This document shows positions 47,246-58,789 of a stretch of 64,000 bases of DNA, one piece after another. The position numbers were made by a program, and so were the translations under genes. The notes beneath the pieces are model-generated. The model saw only the letters and a list, made by a program, of their open reading frames with translations, made no database searches and was not told the DNA's origin. The stretch covers positions 38,958,438-39,022,437 of the forward strand of contig NC_087071.1 of assembly GCF_963678635.1 (NCBI RefSeq), read 5' to 3'. Position 1 is the stretch's first letter; each line of letters begins with the position of its first letter. The stretch is from Symsagittifera roscoffensis (lineage: Eukaryota; Xenacoelomorpha; Acoela; Convolutidae).

Positions 47246-47689
47246 CTTAGTCTAATTTCGAGCGAGTAAAGCGAGCAAGAAGGTCTTATAAGACCTACTC
47301 GCACAAAAGTTGACTTTCAACTTTCATTCAAGTAGTGACAATTAGATTTACCCCAGGAGAACTAGTTTTGGAAGCTTCATTTGGAAATAATACGAAAAAA
47401 CTTCGGAAACAAATTTTTCCAAAGTATACCTAACTCGCTAACTTTCTATGCTTTCGTATAATTCTTTTCTCAAGCCACGCACAAACTTGAAGAAAACACA
47501 AGAGAAACGAATTTGTCCTTGCTTCAAGTTGATTTTGTTAGCTAGAATCACTTTAGCAATACTTTGGGTTTCGAGGCCAGATATCTTTTTGATAATAGTT
47601 TGAATTATTATAAAAATTTTGACAGATCCAATATCTAGCTTATTCATAATCACTTCATTTCCAATGACAGTTTTCTATCATAAAGAAAA

Positions 47690-48065
47690 TAACGACTTTT
47701 GAATTGTAAAGAAAAAAATACGCCCTTAAATGTTTTTTGTACTTTACGAACAATTAATGATTGCTTTTTGATAAAATTAACCCAATTTGAGAAAACTGGA
47801 TCAATAGGTAAAAAATTTTATTTCGCTGAAAAATCTGATAATTAAATTCCAATTTCGAAATTAGAAGTCGTTCACTTTTTTTGGTGACCTTTATGCTTTC
47901 GAGTGAAATTTGCCTTCCTTTTAACAAAACAAATGAACTGAACTTAAAAAGAAAAGGTCAAAACTCGGAAAAAACAGCGTCAACAAATTTTTCTGGAAAA
48001 AACCAAGAAATCATCGCGACTTGTATAGAGTCTGAAATAATTTCATCGACTCTTAAAAAGCCACT
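47690..48065 (+). repeat. Dispersed repeat R1, copy 8
   Basis: It contains CCCAATTTGAGAAAACTGGA, TTTCGCTGAAAAATCTGATA, GAAGTCGTTCACTTTTTTTG and AGAGTCTGAAAT before TTCATCGACTCTTAAA. Confidence 0.75.
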
Positions 48066-48089
48066 ATGTTCTTTGCTCTGAATAAGAGT

Positions 48090-48330
48090 CTTAGAATTAT
48101 AATCGACTTTCGGAAATAGCAGTCATTCACATTTTGCGTAACCTTTACCATATAGCTGTTCGACAGTGGACTTTGCCTTTCTTTAAACAAAAGTCAAACC
48201 ACAAAAAAAAATCAAATTTGCGTCGGAACAATTTTTAGACTTTTCCTGAAAATGAAACAAAAAATCATCACGACCTTTCTAAATGCCTTCACAACTTTCA
48301 TTGACTCTTTAAAAAATACGAGAACATTTC
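48090..48330 (+). repeat. Dispersed repeat R1, copy 9 (3' half)
   Basis: It contains TGTTCGACAGTGGACTTTGC and CAAATTTGCGTCGGAACAAT and ends TTCATTGACTCTTTAAAAAA. It lies directly after copy 8, so the two 3' halves form a tandem pair. Confidence 0.7.
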
Positions 48331-48844
48331 TTTAAAACACTAAGTTTATCACATTAGTGCCATGTCTTGAAGCGATGTGAAAAAATAACTATACACAAGC
48401 GTAGCAAGGGAATAATTAGGCATGATTTACAACAGTCTTCAATAAAAGAAATCAAAAACGAAAATTTTCTGTTTTGCAATAGTTTTTCAATACTAGAAAA
48501 TTTTAATGCCAAAGCGCTAAATGTAGCTTACAAAACTAGTTTTCGTTCAGTTAAGTCAAACATGACCACTTTTCATTTAACGAACGTTTCTCGGTCGCTT
48601 TGATCGCTAATTAGAAACTTAATAACTTCAAACCGGTTTTACTCAACTCTGGCATATTTTTTTGAAATTTTTGTAATATCGTTCGAATCAAGACTGAAAG
48701 GGCATCAATGTGTTATATCACTCGACCCGTTACAATGATTATTTGTGGTATCTTAAGTTGCGTGGAAACACAAAGAAAAGAAGACTAAAACACACCCGAA
48801 TACCAAGTTCCTCCCCATCTTCAATGGTTGGAGCATCAAAAGGA

Positions 48845-49085
48845 AAACATAGTCAACAGACAAGTTGGAAAAGGTCCAATTGACTCAAAGAGGCTGACAA
48901 AATACTTCTTTGAAATTACCTATAGAATCTATCTTCAGATATGAAAAAACAAACTGCGAAAAATTAATATTAAGCGTGAACAAACCTTTCAGACTTTTCC
49001 TGAAATATTATTTTAAAAACCTCATAGCTCATGCAAGTCTTCATTAGGTTCATCATAATATTTTTCTCAACAAAAAGCAACACGA
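48845..49085 (+). repeat. Dispersed repeat R1, copy 10 (internally deleted)
   Basis: Head AACATAGTCAACAGACAAGTTGG followed, after a deletion of the middle, by GCGTGAACAAACCTTTCAGAC and a CAAGTCTTCATTAGGTTCAT end. Confidence 0.65.
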
Positions 49086-49313
49086 CCTAAATAATTTCAT
49101 TGACAATACAAAACGACCGTTACCGTAAAATTAGTTTCCCAGTTTGAAAGAACGATATACATCAACTTCAGGCGCCTTCAATTTCCAAAACAGCTTTTTT
49201 TGCTTGACACTAATCAACTTGAACTTGTCCAACTTGGGAAAACAGTGATAAAAAAAAGGTTTTTTTTTCATCCAGCTGGCGATTTAAAAAATTTATAAAA
49301 TCAATATGCTAGG

Positions 49314-50012
49314 TTAATCGTAAGTGACTCTGGTTTCGTCTGTGTCCGTCAAATCTTTGTCACCATCTTCCACCTCGCGAGGAAGATGAATTGTTTTGAT
49401 TTCCACAAATCCAGGGCTGATCTGGACATACTACATTCGTTTTGAACCAGCTGAAAGTAACGAAATCACCCGGATTCTCATACGGTATTCTTGTAGTCCA
49501 TTCGTGTCCAATTTTTAACATATAAGGGATACCTTGACGTTCGTCTATCATTCCACGCATATGATTCGCTCTTCTAAGAGCTCCGACTCCAAAACCTAAC
49601 TCGGTGATTATATTAACCTGACATTTATGGTCATAGTACGATAAGATGTAATTCAGATGTTTACCTTCCTCGGAATAGTCAAAAAGTTTTGCCATATACT
49701 CCATCGGTGTAAGTAAAGCTTCCCTAAACCCATATGTAAAATAATAGTAGAATTGACCTTCGCAACAGCCTTCTATGAATAAAAAATGGTTATGTTGCTC
49801 AAATACTGGTTCAAAGAGACGGTCGCATTCTTCTATAATATATGTCTTCAGTTTGTTAAATAGATTTATAGCCGGATCTCGGGCACGAAATCTATCGCCT
49901 GTTTGTATTTGATATGCTGGATTATATCAGGAGCGGTTTTAAAAAATGTCATATCTGGATCAATATTAATATTTCTACAAGAAGTTTCTATAAAAATTAG
50001 GTATTTTGGCAT
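49314..50012 (-). pseudogene. Coding-like relic of unknown family, two frame changes
   Basis: An ATG at 50010-50012 opens MPKYLIFIETSCRNINIDPD and runs about 32 codons. The coding pattern then continues in another frame from about 49916 (QTGDRFRARDPAINLFNKL) without a stop for about 165 codons, including FLFIEGCCEGQFYYYFTYGF. At the GGG/CCC run at 49414-49416 it shifts once more to a 33-codon tail ending DTDETRVTYD and TAA at 49314-49316. Codon use is less AT-driven than the surroundings. I do not recognise the family. Alternatives are a recently disabled retrogene, a viral or transposon-derived gene, or an exon with splice sites at the first break (AATCCAG acceptor). Confidence 0.5.
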
Positions 50013-50339
50013 TTCAAAAGAGCAAATAATTGGCTAGGCCGAAAAAAGATAAAGAGGTCGAATACATTTTCAAAAACTGTTTTCTCAATTACCCTTTCCT
50101 TAGCCCCGCTCTTGGAGGGCTTCAGCGTGTGGCGGAGAATATTTGGCTTACGTACTTTTGGAGTTGTATTGTTATGTACATTCTGATTTAGTACTGAGCC
50201 TAGTCTCATGAAAAAAGGACTGAACTTGCAAAAAAACCTAACAATCAACGTCCTTTAAACTTGTTCAACGAATTTTTGAAAACAGAGTTCTGATTGACTG
50301 ACATAACGTTCGGACATTCGGCTCTTCAAGCACTAAAAC

Positions 50340-50425
50340 CTCCCCTTTTGATATTGGGGCGAGAGGGGGGGGGGTATTTTTTAAAACTCCCCTTTTGATA
50401 GTGGGGCGAGGGGGTTAGTTTTGAA
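50340..50425 (+). repeat. G-rich tandem duplication
   Basis: CTCCCCTTTTGATANTGGGGCGAG occurs twice about 56 bases apart (the variable base is T or G). The first copy is followed by a run of ten or more G. Confidence 0.8.
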
Positions 50426-50469
50426 ATTAATCCGCATCTTAATATTGACCTACTCCTTACTCGCACTTT

Positions 50470-50751
50470 TTATTGTACCCATTTCGAGTTTTCCAAAGCC
50501 GCCCCTGGGTTATTTCTATCATCATCAGTTACAAAAGCATTTAGACAGTAGTAAACACTGTGCCTTTGACAAAGTGACCAGAAATCGTTATCGTTAAAAG
50601 GCTTGCCCACGGGAATTAAGAATTGCAAAGAAGACCAGGCTGACACGAACGTGGATTTAACAACAATGTCATTTGCTGATCCAAATATGAAGCTAGATAA
50701 CTGAGTAGTATGCATATAGTGCACTAGGATCGGGGGGGGGTTGTCATACAT
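50470..50751 (-). CDS. Uncertain open frame, 93 codons
   Basis: The frame includes SSFIFGSANDIVVKSTFVSA and VYYCLNAFVTDDDRNNPGA, less AT-biased than nearby noise. It lies upstream of the relic at 49314-50012 on the same strand and could be part of the same disabled unit. The ATG is placed in a run of G/C repeats, so the start is doubtful. No family was recognised. Confidence 0.25.
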   Translation of the reverse strand: MYDNPPPILVHYMHTTQLSSFIFGSANDIVVKSTFVSAWSSLQFLIPVGKPFNDNDFWSLCQRHSVYYCLNAFVTDDDRNNPGAALENSKWVQ

Positions 50752-50764
50752 GGATGACCATTAG

Positions 50765-50920
50765 GTATAAATCATAATGGTCACCATGTATTAAATGATC
50801 AGCAATGGTCACCATGTAATAATCCTAATTGTCACCATGTATAATTTTATACCTAATGGTCACTATGTAATAATCCTAATTGTCACCATGTATAATTTTA
50901 TACCTAATAGTCCTCATGTA
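50765..50920 (+). repeat. 51-bp tandem repeat with GGTCACCATGTA motif
   Basis: AATCCTAATTGTCACCATGT recurs at 50821 and 50872, a 51-bp period. Additional GTCAC(C/T)ATGTA words occur at 50780, 50808 and 50858, so the repeat grew from a shorter ancestral unit. Confidence 0.85.
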
Positions 50921-50939
50921 AAACTTCGGTATATTATTG

Positions 50940-53370
50940 AGTATTCCCACTGAACGTTGTGGAAACGGGAATGGAATTATGTTTTGGTCGGTGCATGTTT
51001 TCCCTTCTAAAGTTGGGGGTATTGGTTTGTTTACATGTAAAATGACGTTATATACCTATTATATGCGACCAAACTATATGGTATATAGGAAAGCACACGA
51101 ATTTGGCAGCGTAGCTTAACTGTTGGCTGCGGTGAACGATTTCCTTCAAAAATGCATGTTTTATTACTGAATCTCGAAGAAAGCAAAATTCGTCAAGTGC
51201 GGCGGCCGCCACCTCTATTTAGGCAAAAACCAATTTGACCGAAATAAGAATGAAAAATTTCGTTCAGCCAAATGAAGGTAAAAACAAAGAAAAATTACGA
51301 AACACTGAAAACTCTAAAATAATGAAATTGGCTTGAAAATTTCGACATTTCCATTTTCCGTGTCTACAGGAGACTGAAAAAACTTCTAAAATCTATGACA
51401 AAAGCTTTGATTTAATAGAAAGGTTGAAAGAGCTAATAAGTTGAAGTGGGTTAAGATCTTGAAAAACGAGAACACTGATGAAAACCAAAATGGCCGATTA
51501 ATTTTGCTGCAGCCATTTCTAAGACTTGCATATACCACTTTTTATAATAAAAAGGAGACAATTTTCGGGGCTTCTAGAAAACGTTTAGTATTTCCTATTA
51601 ACTTTTTTGCGCTAACAGAAATGTTGAAAATATTCATCAAAGCGGACCTAGAAACTGTGGGAAAACTGTTATTTGTGTGCCAATATATACGACAGCACAG
51701 AGTGACCATCGAATAAAGCAGGTAAAAACGTATTTGCGACTTTTAAGGAAAGTAGTTATTCAAATTAGAGCAAATTCATTCGGGAAAGACTGAACACAAA
51801 CTAAGACAAGTTATGGATACAGACTCAAAACTTGATATGAGTTCGGAGTTATAATTTGAGCATCCAAAATTTTTGTTTTTTCCAATAAAAGAATATGCAA
51901 TTAAATAATTTTTAATTTGATACTACAATCTAGTCAACTGTTCTCAGTATCTTCTAATTAACTCAATTTGGCTTTAGCAAGGGCTTTAGCAAGAGCTTTC
52001 TTTTCAAAATTTTGAAGCGCTATCATTTATTATCATTGATTAACCCTCTGTTCAACAAATTAAATTTTGAGTTTTTCAATATAAATCTGATCTTTTGAAT
52101 GTTTCCATGATTACGCTATTGTCTCTCAAAATACGGTGGCTTTTTGACCAAAATATTCGATTATTCATCTGCAACTAATTGTGTTATCAAGAGTTCAACC
52201 TTTCTTTCAATATATGTTTGAGGTGATCACTATTAGCAGTATCAAAACAGTTCGCATCATGATATTTCTTCTCATTTTCGCATGGATATTTGTCTTCTCT
52301 GTTAACAAAACATGTCTTCGAAAAACGGTTAGTTGTTCGAAATTTTAAGATAAAAAATCAAACCTTATCGTCAACACTCTACCTGAATCTTCGGATTCCG
52401 TCAGGATGATAGCTGCTTCACACTAAACAACGCTTTCACACCAATTTGGCTACAGCAGTTTCCGAAAACTTGTAAGTGCCATTTTGTAGTTTCAATGCAT
52501 TTCGATAAACGTCAATTATGTTGTGTTATCTTAAGCTAGAACGACTAACAAAGACATGTTTAATTTGACAATAAGAAGTTTGTTAGACAGTTTTACTTTG
52601 AGGAATTAAAATTTTGAGCCTCAATGCAGAAAGACTTGCTATAATTTCAAACAAAAAAAGGCGTAAGCATTTTGAGCTATTTCATAAAAAGCTCTATCGA
52701 CTAAATAAATCTTGAATTGAAAAAAAAAGTGGTACTGACTGTTAATCTGATTACACAATTGCTTCACTTCTGTGGGTTTATAACTTTGATTCAAAATTAT
52801 GATTTTTCAATTGAAAACAATTGAAAATTTGTGGTTTTTAGAGATTGATCAATCATCTTTCAAATATACAATACCTGTCACTGAGACTTTGCTCGCTTAC
52901 CGTCTTCAGCTCTACCAGCCGCATGTTTGCACGATCAATGATTTTCCTCAACAAACCATAAATTTTTTCTAATAAGTTTCTTATCGTAATTTTTACCTCT
53001 ATGAGCAGCAGTTCATCAAACCTTTGGACTCCATGCTGTCTCCAATTGGACTTGTTGTTTGATGCTTCCATCGACAAAATTTTGTGAAAACTTGAAAACT
53101 GATCTTTCTTGTTACAATTTTGAAACATTTTTCATAATCATTGACTGCAGATAAATTGAAATTATCAATGCAACATATGCAACTTTTTCAAAGTGAAATG
53201 TTCACAATGAGGATACCTGGAAGATCAAATATTTCGCGGAAAATTTTTTTAAAAAAAATTATCAAATTGTTTTGCAAATCAAGAAAATGAAAAAAAAAAC
53301 TGTCATTATAGTGTCTGGTTGATTATTCTAGAATATTCGAGTTACATATTTGGATTGAGTTACATATATA
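50940..53370. other. Mostly gene-free stretch with weak coding hints
   Basis: The plus-strand frame 51441-51716 and the minus-strand frame 52853-53128 are the only longish ones. The latter contains ANMRLVELKTVSEQSLSDR just before an ATACCT-complement donor at 52869-52874. This could be a first coding exon, perhaps of CFAP61, but cannot be shown. Confidence 0.25.
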
Positions 53371-53379
53371 CTTTTATAT

Positions 53380-55320
53380 GAAATAACATAAACGATTACA
53401 ACTAAACTCAAACATATATACCCCACCAAACATATAAAGCTGCATACTTGTAAACCTAAAAAACTTAAAAACATTTTCATAAGTTGCAAACTTAAATGCA
53501 TACTCACAAAAAACAGTCATGCGTATTTTATTACAAACATACGTTTATTCATACACAATTAAATACTTACATAAGGTTAATCATGCAAACTTACATACAA
53601 AAACAATTACGTACACACTTACTGAATACAAACATACATACATGTATACATAAGTACAAACTTCCATAAACACATACATACCTGCATACATAGATACATA
53701 CATACAAACTTACATATATACATACATATATAAAGTTACTTAGAGACATTCATACAACCATACGTACAAAATTACATACATATATGCAAAAATACTTCTA
53801 TACATACAAACATTCAAAAATGAAGTCTTACTAAAGGTATGAATACAAACGTACATAGTCTTATACATAAGAAGAATGCAAATAAACTACCATACAAACA
53901 TAAATTTTACATACTTGCTTACTTGCTTTTAAACCTGCAACCAATTATACGAAAATTTTGCTTACATACATGCAAAGATTTCACTTATTAGTTCTGCTGA
54001 CTTTCAAAATACAAGCACATGTAAACACACAAACCAACTTGCATTCACTTCACACTTTCAAGACAAATTTATACACACATTCAGACAAAAAGAATCACGC
54101 ATTACAGACTGGCATTCACATGTGTTTACATAAAATCATATAAACGTGCCATTCATACTCATATACGAATATGTATAAGTACTTGCCTACAAAAAGACAT
54201 GGAATGTACTTTACAAGCATGCAATTACTCATGTGTACACACTTTCCGTTTAAACAGACATAAAACTTCAATCATAAGTTTGTACAATTTGCAAACCAGC
54301 TAATTTTTAATTTCTTTTAAACTGAAAAACATACATTGATACAAAATAATTGCTGGTCTTCATTAACTCAATCAAGCGGATTGGCTTTCGAGAATTCTTA
54401 TTTACATAAAAACATAAAAATATACATAACTTCTAAATACTCAAATGAATACACACAAATAGTATGTGCATACATGATTAACTACATTTACACATGCAAA
54501 AAATTGTATACTTTTGCATAGATACATACATTTTACATAAATAGACACACACGCAAGTTTTGCTTTCATACATGCAAAGATTTTACTTATTAGTTCTGCT
54601 GGCCTTTGAAATACAAACACATGTAAACACACAAACCAACTTGCATTCACTTCACACATTCAGACAATAAGAATCACGCATTACAGACTGGCATTCATAC
54701 GTCTTTACATACAATCATATAAACGTGCCTTTCATACTGATATACGAATATGCATAAGTAATTGCCTAAAAACATACATTGGTTGAAAAAATATGCTTGT
54801 ATTTATTCACTCAATCAAGCGGACATGCAGCCAAGAGTTCTTACTTACATAAAAACATACAAATTTACGTAACTTCTAAATACTCAAATGAGTACACACA
54901 AACATTATGTACATACATGATTAATTACATTCATACATGCAAAAAGTTGTACACTTTTACATAGATACATACAGTTTACATAAATACACACATACGCAAA
55001 GCATATGTGCGTACATATATATTATGCTTATAGTATCTTGTCTAACTTTCAAGAAAAACTAGAAACATTAGTAAAATTCAAGTTGGGTTATAGTTATTCT
55101 TCTAGTTACAATTGTTTTGGTTTACACGCGCATAAGGAAAAAAATTGTACTCATACTTACAAACACATCAACTTGCATAGATACACGCATACACAAAAAG
55201 TACTTTTTTTTGCATTTGTTTATAGATTACTAGAAATGTTCACACAAAAATATATTCATTACGTTTTACGTATAAATATATTCAAATACAGTCAAACCTA
55301 CATACACACTTTGATTTTTA
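53380..55320 (+). repeat. CATA/TACA-rich low-complexity region with internal duplication
   Basis: Words of ACATACAT type dominate. Inside it, a block with TGCAAAGATT and TTAGTTCTGCTG at 53971 recurs at 54573 (offset 602). The next block with AATCAAGCGGA recurs from 54370 to 54824 (offset about 453), so the second copy of a roughly 600-bp duplication lost about 150 bp. Confidence 0.88.
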
Positions 55321-55345
55321 CAATGCAAACGTCGCAAGCAGAGAT

Positions 55346-55660
55346 TTGCGAAGAAATGCCAGCTTTCAGCCAATTAATCTACACCATTTAGCAATGTTGT
55401 TTATCTTTGAAAAAATAAAAAAGGGCGATATACAATTTTTTAATATGTCTGTTGATCTCCCAAACGAATTTTCCAACGGTATAAAATTTCAACTCAAAAT
55501 TGACCAGTGTGTCATGAGAAGCGCTTTTAATTGTCCGAAGAAAAAACCGAGGCTTACTAACTTGCATAACACGGGAAAATTCCAAAACAAATTGTTGAAA
55601 GTTTTTTGTTCGACGCTCCGAATAGAACTTTTTGACATATCGAAAATTGATTTCAAGTAA
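55346..55660 (+). CDS. Uncertain open frame, 104 codons
   Basis: It encodes a lysine/phenylalanine-rich peptide including SVDLPNEFSNGIKFQLKID and NCPKKKPRLTN. It has no recognisable domain and overlaps the end of the CATA-rich region. Chance occurrence is likely in this composition, but it is longer and less A/T-only than most frames nearby. Confidence 0.2.
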   Translation: MRRNASFQPINLHHLAMLFIFEKIKKGDIQFFNMSVDLPNEFSNGIKFQLKIDQCVMRSAFNCPKKKPRLTNLHNTGKFQNKLLKVFCSTLRIELFDISKIDFK

Positions 55661-55699
55661 TTATTTAGTCTTGTACAGAAAATTCAAGACAGTGGAAGT

Positions 55700-58426
55700 T
55701 TTGGTTCGAAACAAAAAATTTAGCAATTGTTCTAAGAATTGTAATCTTTTTTAAAAAACTTTGATTTTTTTTATTCATTTGTTAGTTCTGTAGTTTGATA
55801 TATCTTCAGTTGACGATTAGGCTGCAGGTTAGTTACATTGACTAGAGTTGCACATTATGTTGTTTTCTCGCTAAGCCATCAAAACTTTTATTGTTTGAAA
55901 ATATATATATTTGGTTCTGAAAAAGCTATTAATACAGGTTCAACTGTTCTTTTTTTCATCTTTTTCCCCCGTATTTATGCCATATCGATAGTTTGAGCTA
56001 TAGTATCTTAGAAAATAATCTTTTAACCATGATAAAATTAACGGTTAAGGGTATGTTTTAGAGAAAACAAAAGTTGTTTTAAGCTGATGTTCAACTCATT
56101 TTTTCAGTAATGAAGGAAACTTTCAGTAAATTTTTAAAATTTGTGCAAAATCAACAACCCAATCTTCTCTTGCAATTTTGAATTTTCTAGAACGACTGTT
56201 TTTTAGACATGCTTCTAAATGAAACACAAATTTTTTATAATTTTAAAGAATTAGGAGCAAAAAAAAATTTTGTTCTTTTGTTTTGTTTAATTTGGATTAC
56301 AAAACAAACAGCTAAACATTAATAAATTCAACATAACTATTTGAAAAAAAAAACAGCACAAAACACAAAACAGACTGAAAACTTTTCAATTGACGCCACG
56401 TATAACAGAGATTGATGCGTTCCGATCCTTTTTCTTGTTTTTTTGCGAGCAACTGGCGTTTACTTTTGACTAATATCGGTTGTCTGCCTACTGCACCAAG
56501 GGCTCACTGTTAGACCAATTTCTGCAAAGAGAGTAACAAAGTGAAGCTGGTGGCTCCATTTGCAGGCCGACTTGGGCATCTCGACTTCCTGGGAAGATCC
56601 AATATGTCTCTACGAAAGAGAAATGCGCTCATAAGGAGATGAGTAAATCTAGATCCTTGATTAGCATAACTTTAGCTATTTGCGCTGAATCGATGATTTA
56701 AACTCCGATGATCAAAAAATTATTTTTTCTGATGGCCTTTAAACCATATTTAACCATATTTTTACGAGATATAAATGCAATAAGATAACCTAAATGGAAA
56801 ATATGTGATTTAGAGTGATCCAATTATCATGCTTTGAATTTAATTGTTGTCTAATAAGGAAAGAAAATCTCTGTGAGCAGTCTTGTCAAAAATAGTACGT
56901 TTTTGAGCGGAATCAGTCAAAACTTAAACATACAGTTTTTTAAAGTTTTGCGGTAACGGAGAGCAAACATTGAATTGAAACGGGTAAAATTCTGAATCAA
57001 ATTATGAAAGCACGCGCCTGCAGAGGCGTTGTTAATGCGCTAAAACAGAACAAACCTTATCATGAATTGGAAATGAAATAGCTGACAAATGCTTTCTTTG
57101 GATAATCAAGACCACATCTTTTCTAACTTTTGATAGTAATTTTATCGACTCTTCTTCAAAATGAACAGTTTCGGACAAGTAATAAAACACAGCATAGTTT
57201 TGGGCTCACTTTCATATCTTGTATTCAGCGGATAATCTAAATTGAACACATAAATTTCCTTATGTTTGATTGAGATTTATGATTGGGTATAGATGTCAGT
57301 CCACAACCAGAAAGTTTTTCAAAAATAATCCCTTTAAATTTTAACCTGATTTAGTCTTACCAGAATTCGTTTATCTGCTGGGAAACTTATCCAATTTGGC
57401 TACGCTGTGTATGATCTATCACTAGCTGATAAGCGAATGGTTCGAATAAACTATAATTTATGTATATAAGTCTGTGTTTGAATTTTTACGCGTGTTTATT
57501 GGTATGTGTAATTGTTATTTTTTTGTATATATGTTCAGAAGTGTAACAAAAGCTAAGAGTTAAGCCACAAATCAAACTCAATGTAGCTTTAGTTCCAGAT
57601 TAGTCGAGATTTTCTAGAACATTTTACTAGGTGTTGTATCTGTACTATGTTCAACCAGATACTACAAAGTAGTATAATTATGTGTAAATTGGAGGCATTG
57701 TATGTTCAATATTTACATGCTTTACGGTTTGCTTGTATTGGAAATGTTATATCAGAAAAGATGTACAAGCATGACGTTCCAAAACGTTTTCGAATCAATT
57801 TAGGATAAATAACTGTAATTGGAAAAAAAATTCGATGTCAAAATCAATCCAAAAATCTTCTTTTTACTTCTCTTCATTATTCTAGATTGTTTCACCAGAT
57901 GCTAAGTAAGTGGGTACTGATTATCAATCAGATTTGGATACGTAAAATTAGTGCGTGTAGATAGGCATTTTAATCAATTTTTATTTGTAATTGTAAGCAC
58001 GATTAATGTCTTCTTTGTATGTTTTTTGGTTATATACATTTGTTTAGAATGATTCATATGTATAAAGTCACTTATGCGATCAAAAGTATGCCATCAGAAG
58101 TGCCAATTTAAATAGAAAAACAATTCATCTCAAATTTTTTTTGCTGCTCCTGATTTCTGAATAGTTGACCACATACTAAAAATTACCGGATACAACATTA
58201 AAACGTATTTCTATGGCTACATAGACATATAGTGTGTGATATAGTTATAGTTTTACAAAACTTATCATTAATTTCTTAACCTGTAACATAATCCTACTCG
58301 ATATTGATAATCTGGCAACACATTGGTCTTACTGTTGTTGTCAATATAGTTTTGCTTAAAATTCAATCTGTTAAACAAGGCTAGAACTTACATACATGCC
58401 CTTCATTAGCAGGTTTTAATTTTTTT
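55700..58426. other. Gene-poor stretch with one exon-like island
   Basis: Only 56508-56609 has exon-like features on the minus strand: a CTCTTTCGTAG acceptor, 34 open codons including MPKSACKWSHQLHFVTLFAE, and a GTGAGC donor in phase 0. The opposite strand is also open there, so direction is uncertain. Confidence 0.3.
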
Positions 58427-58562
58427 TCAGTTTTTTTTTGATCTTTGATAAATCAGATGATTGCACGTTTCGCCCAAAATGCACACATAAGCTGCAGTTG
58501 TTAAGTTAAATGCAATCAATGTTCGTGAAGTTTTGCCAGATAGACTATCAAAAAAACTGTAC
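58427..58562 (-). CDS. Possible 3' coding segment cut by the gap
   Basis: A minus-strand frame leaves the gap and reads LSGKTSRTLIAFNLTTAAYV and CILGETCNHLIYQRSKKN before a TAA at 58427-58429. Its composition is protein-like, but the gap hides everything upstream and no acceptor can be checked. Confidence 0.25.
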
Positions 58563-58762
58563 NNNNNNNNNNNNNNNNNNNNNNNNNNNNNNNNNNNNNN
58601 NNNNNNNNNNNNNNNNNNNNNNNNNNNNNNNNNNNNNNNNNNNNNNNNNNNNNNNNNNNNNNNNNNNNNNNNNNNNNNNNNNNNNNNNNNNNNNNNNNNN
58701 NNNNNNNNNNNNNNNNNNNNNNNNNNNNNNNNNNNNNNNNNNNNNNNNNNNNNNNNNNNNNN
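58563..58762. other. Assembly gap, 200 N
   Basis: Exactly 200 unknown bases, a placeholder as at 20253. Confidence 0.99.
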
Positions 58763-58789
58763 ACATTTGTTGTATATTTTTATTGAAAT

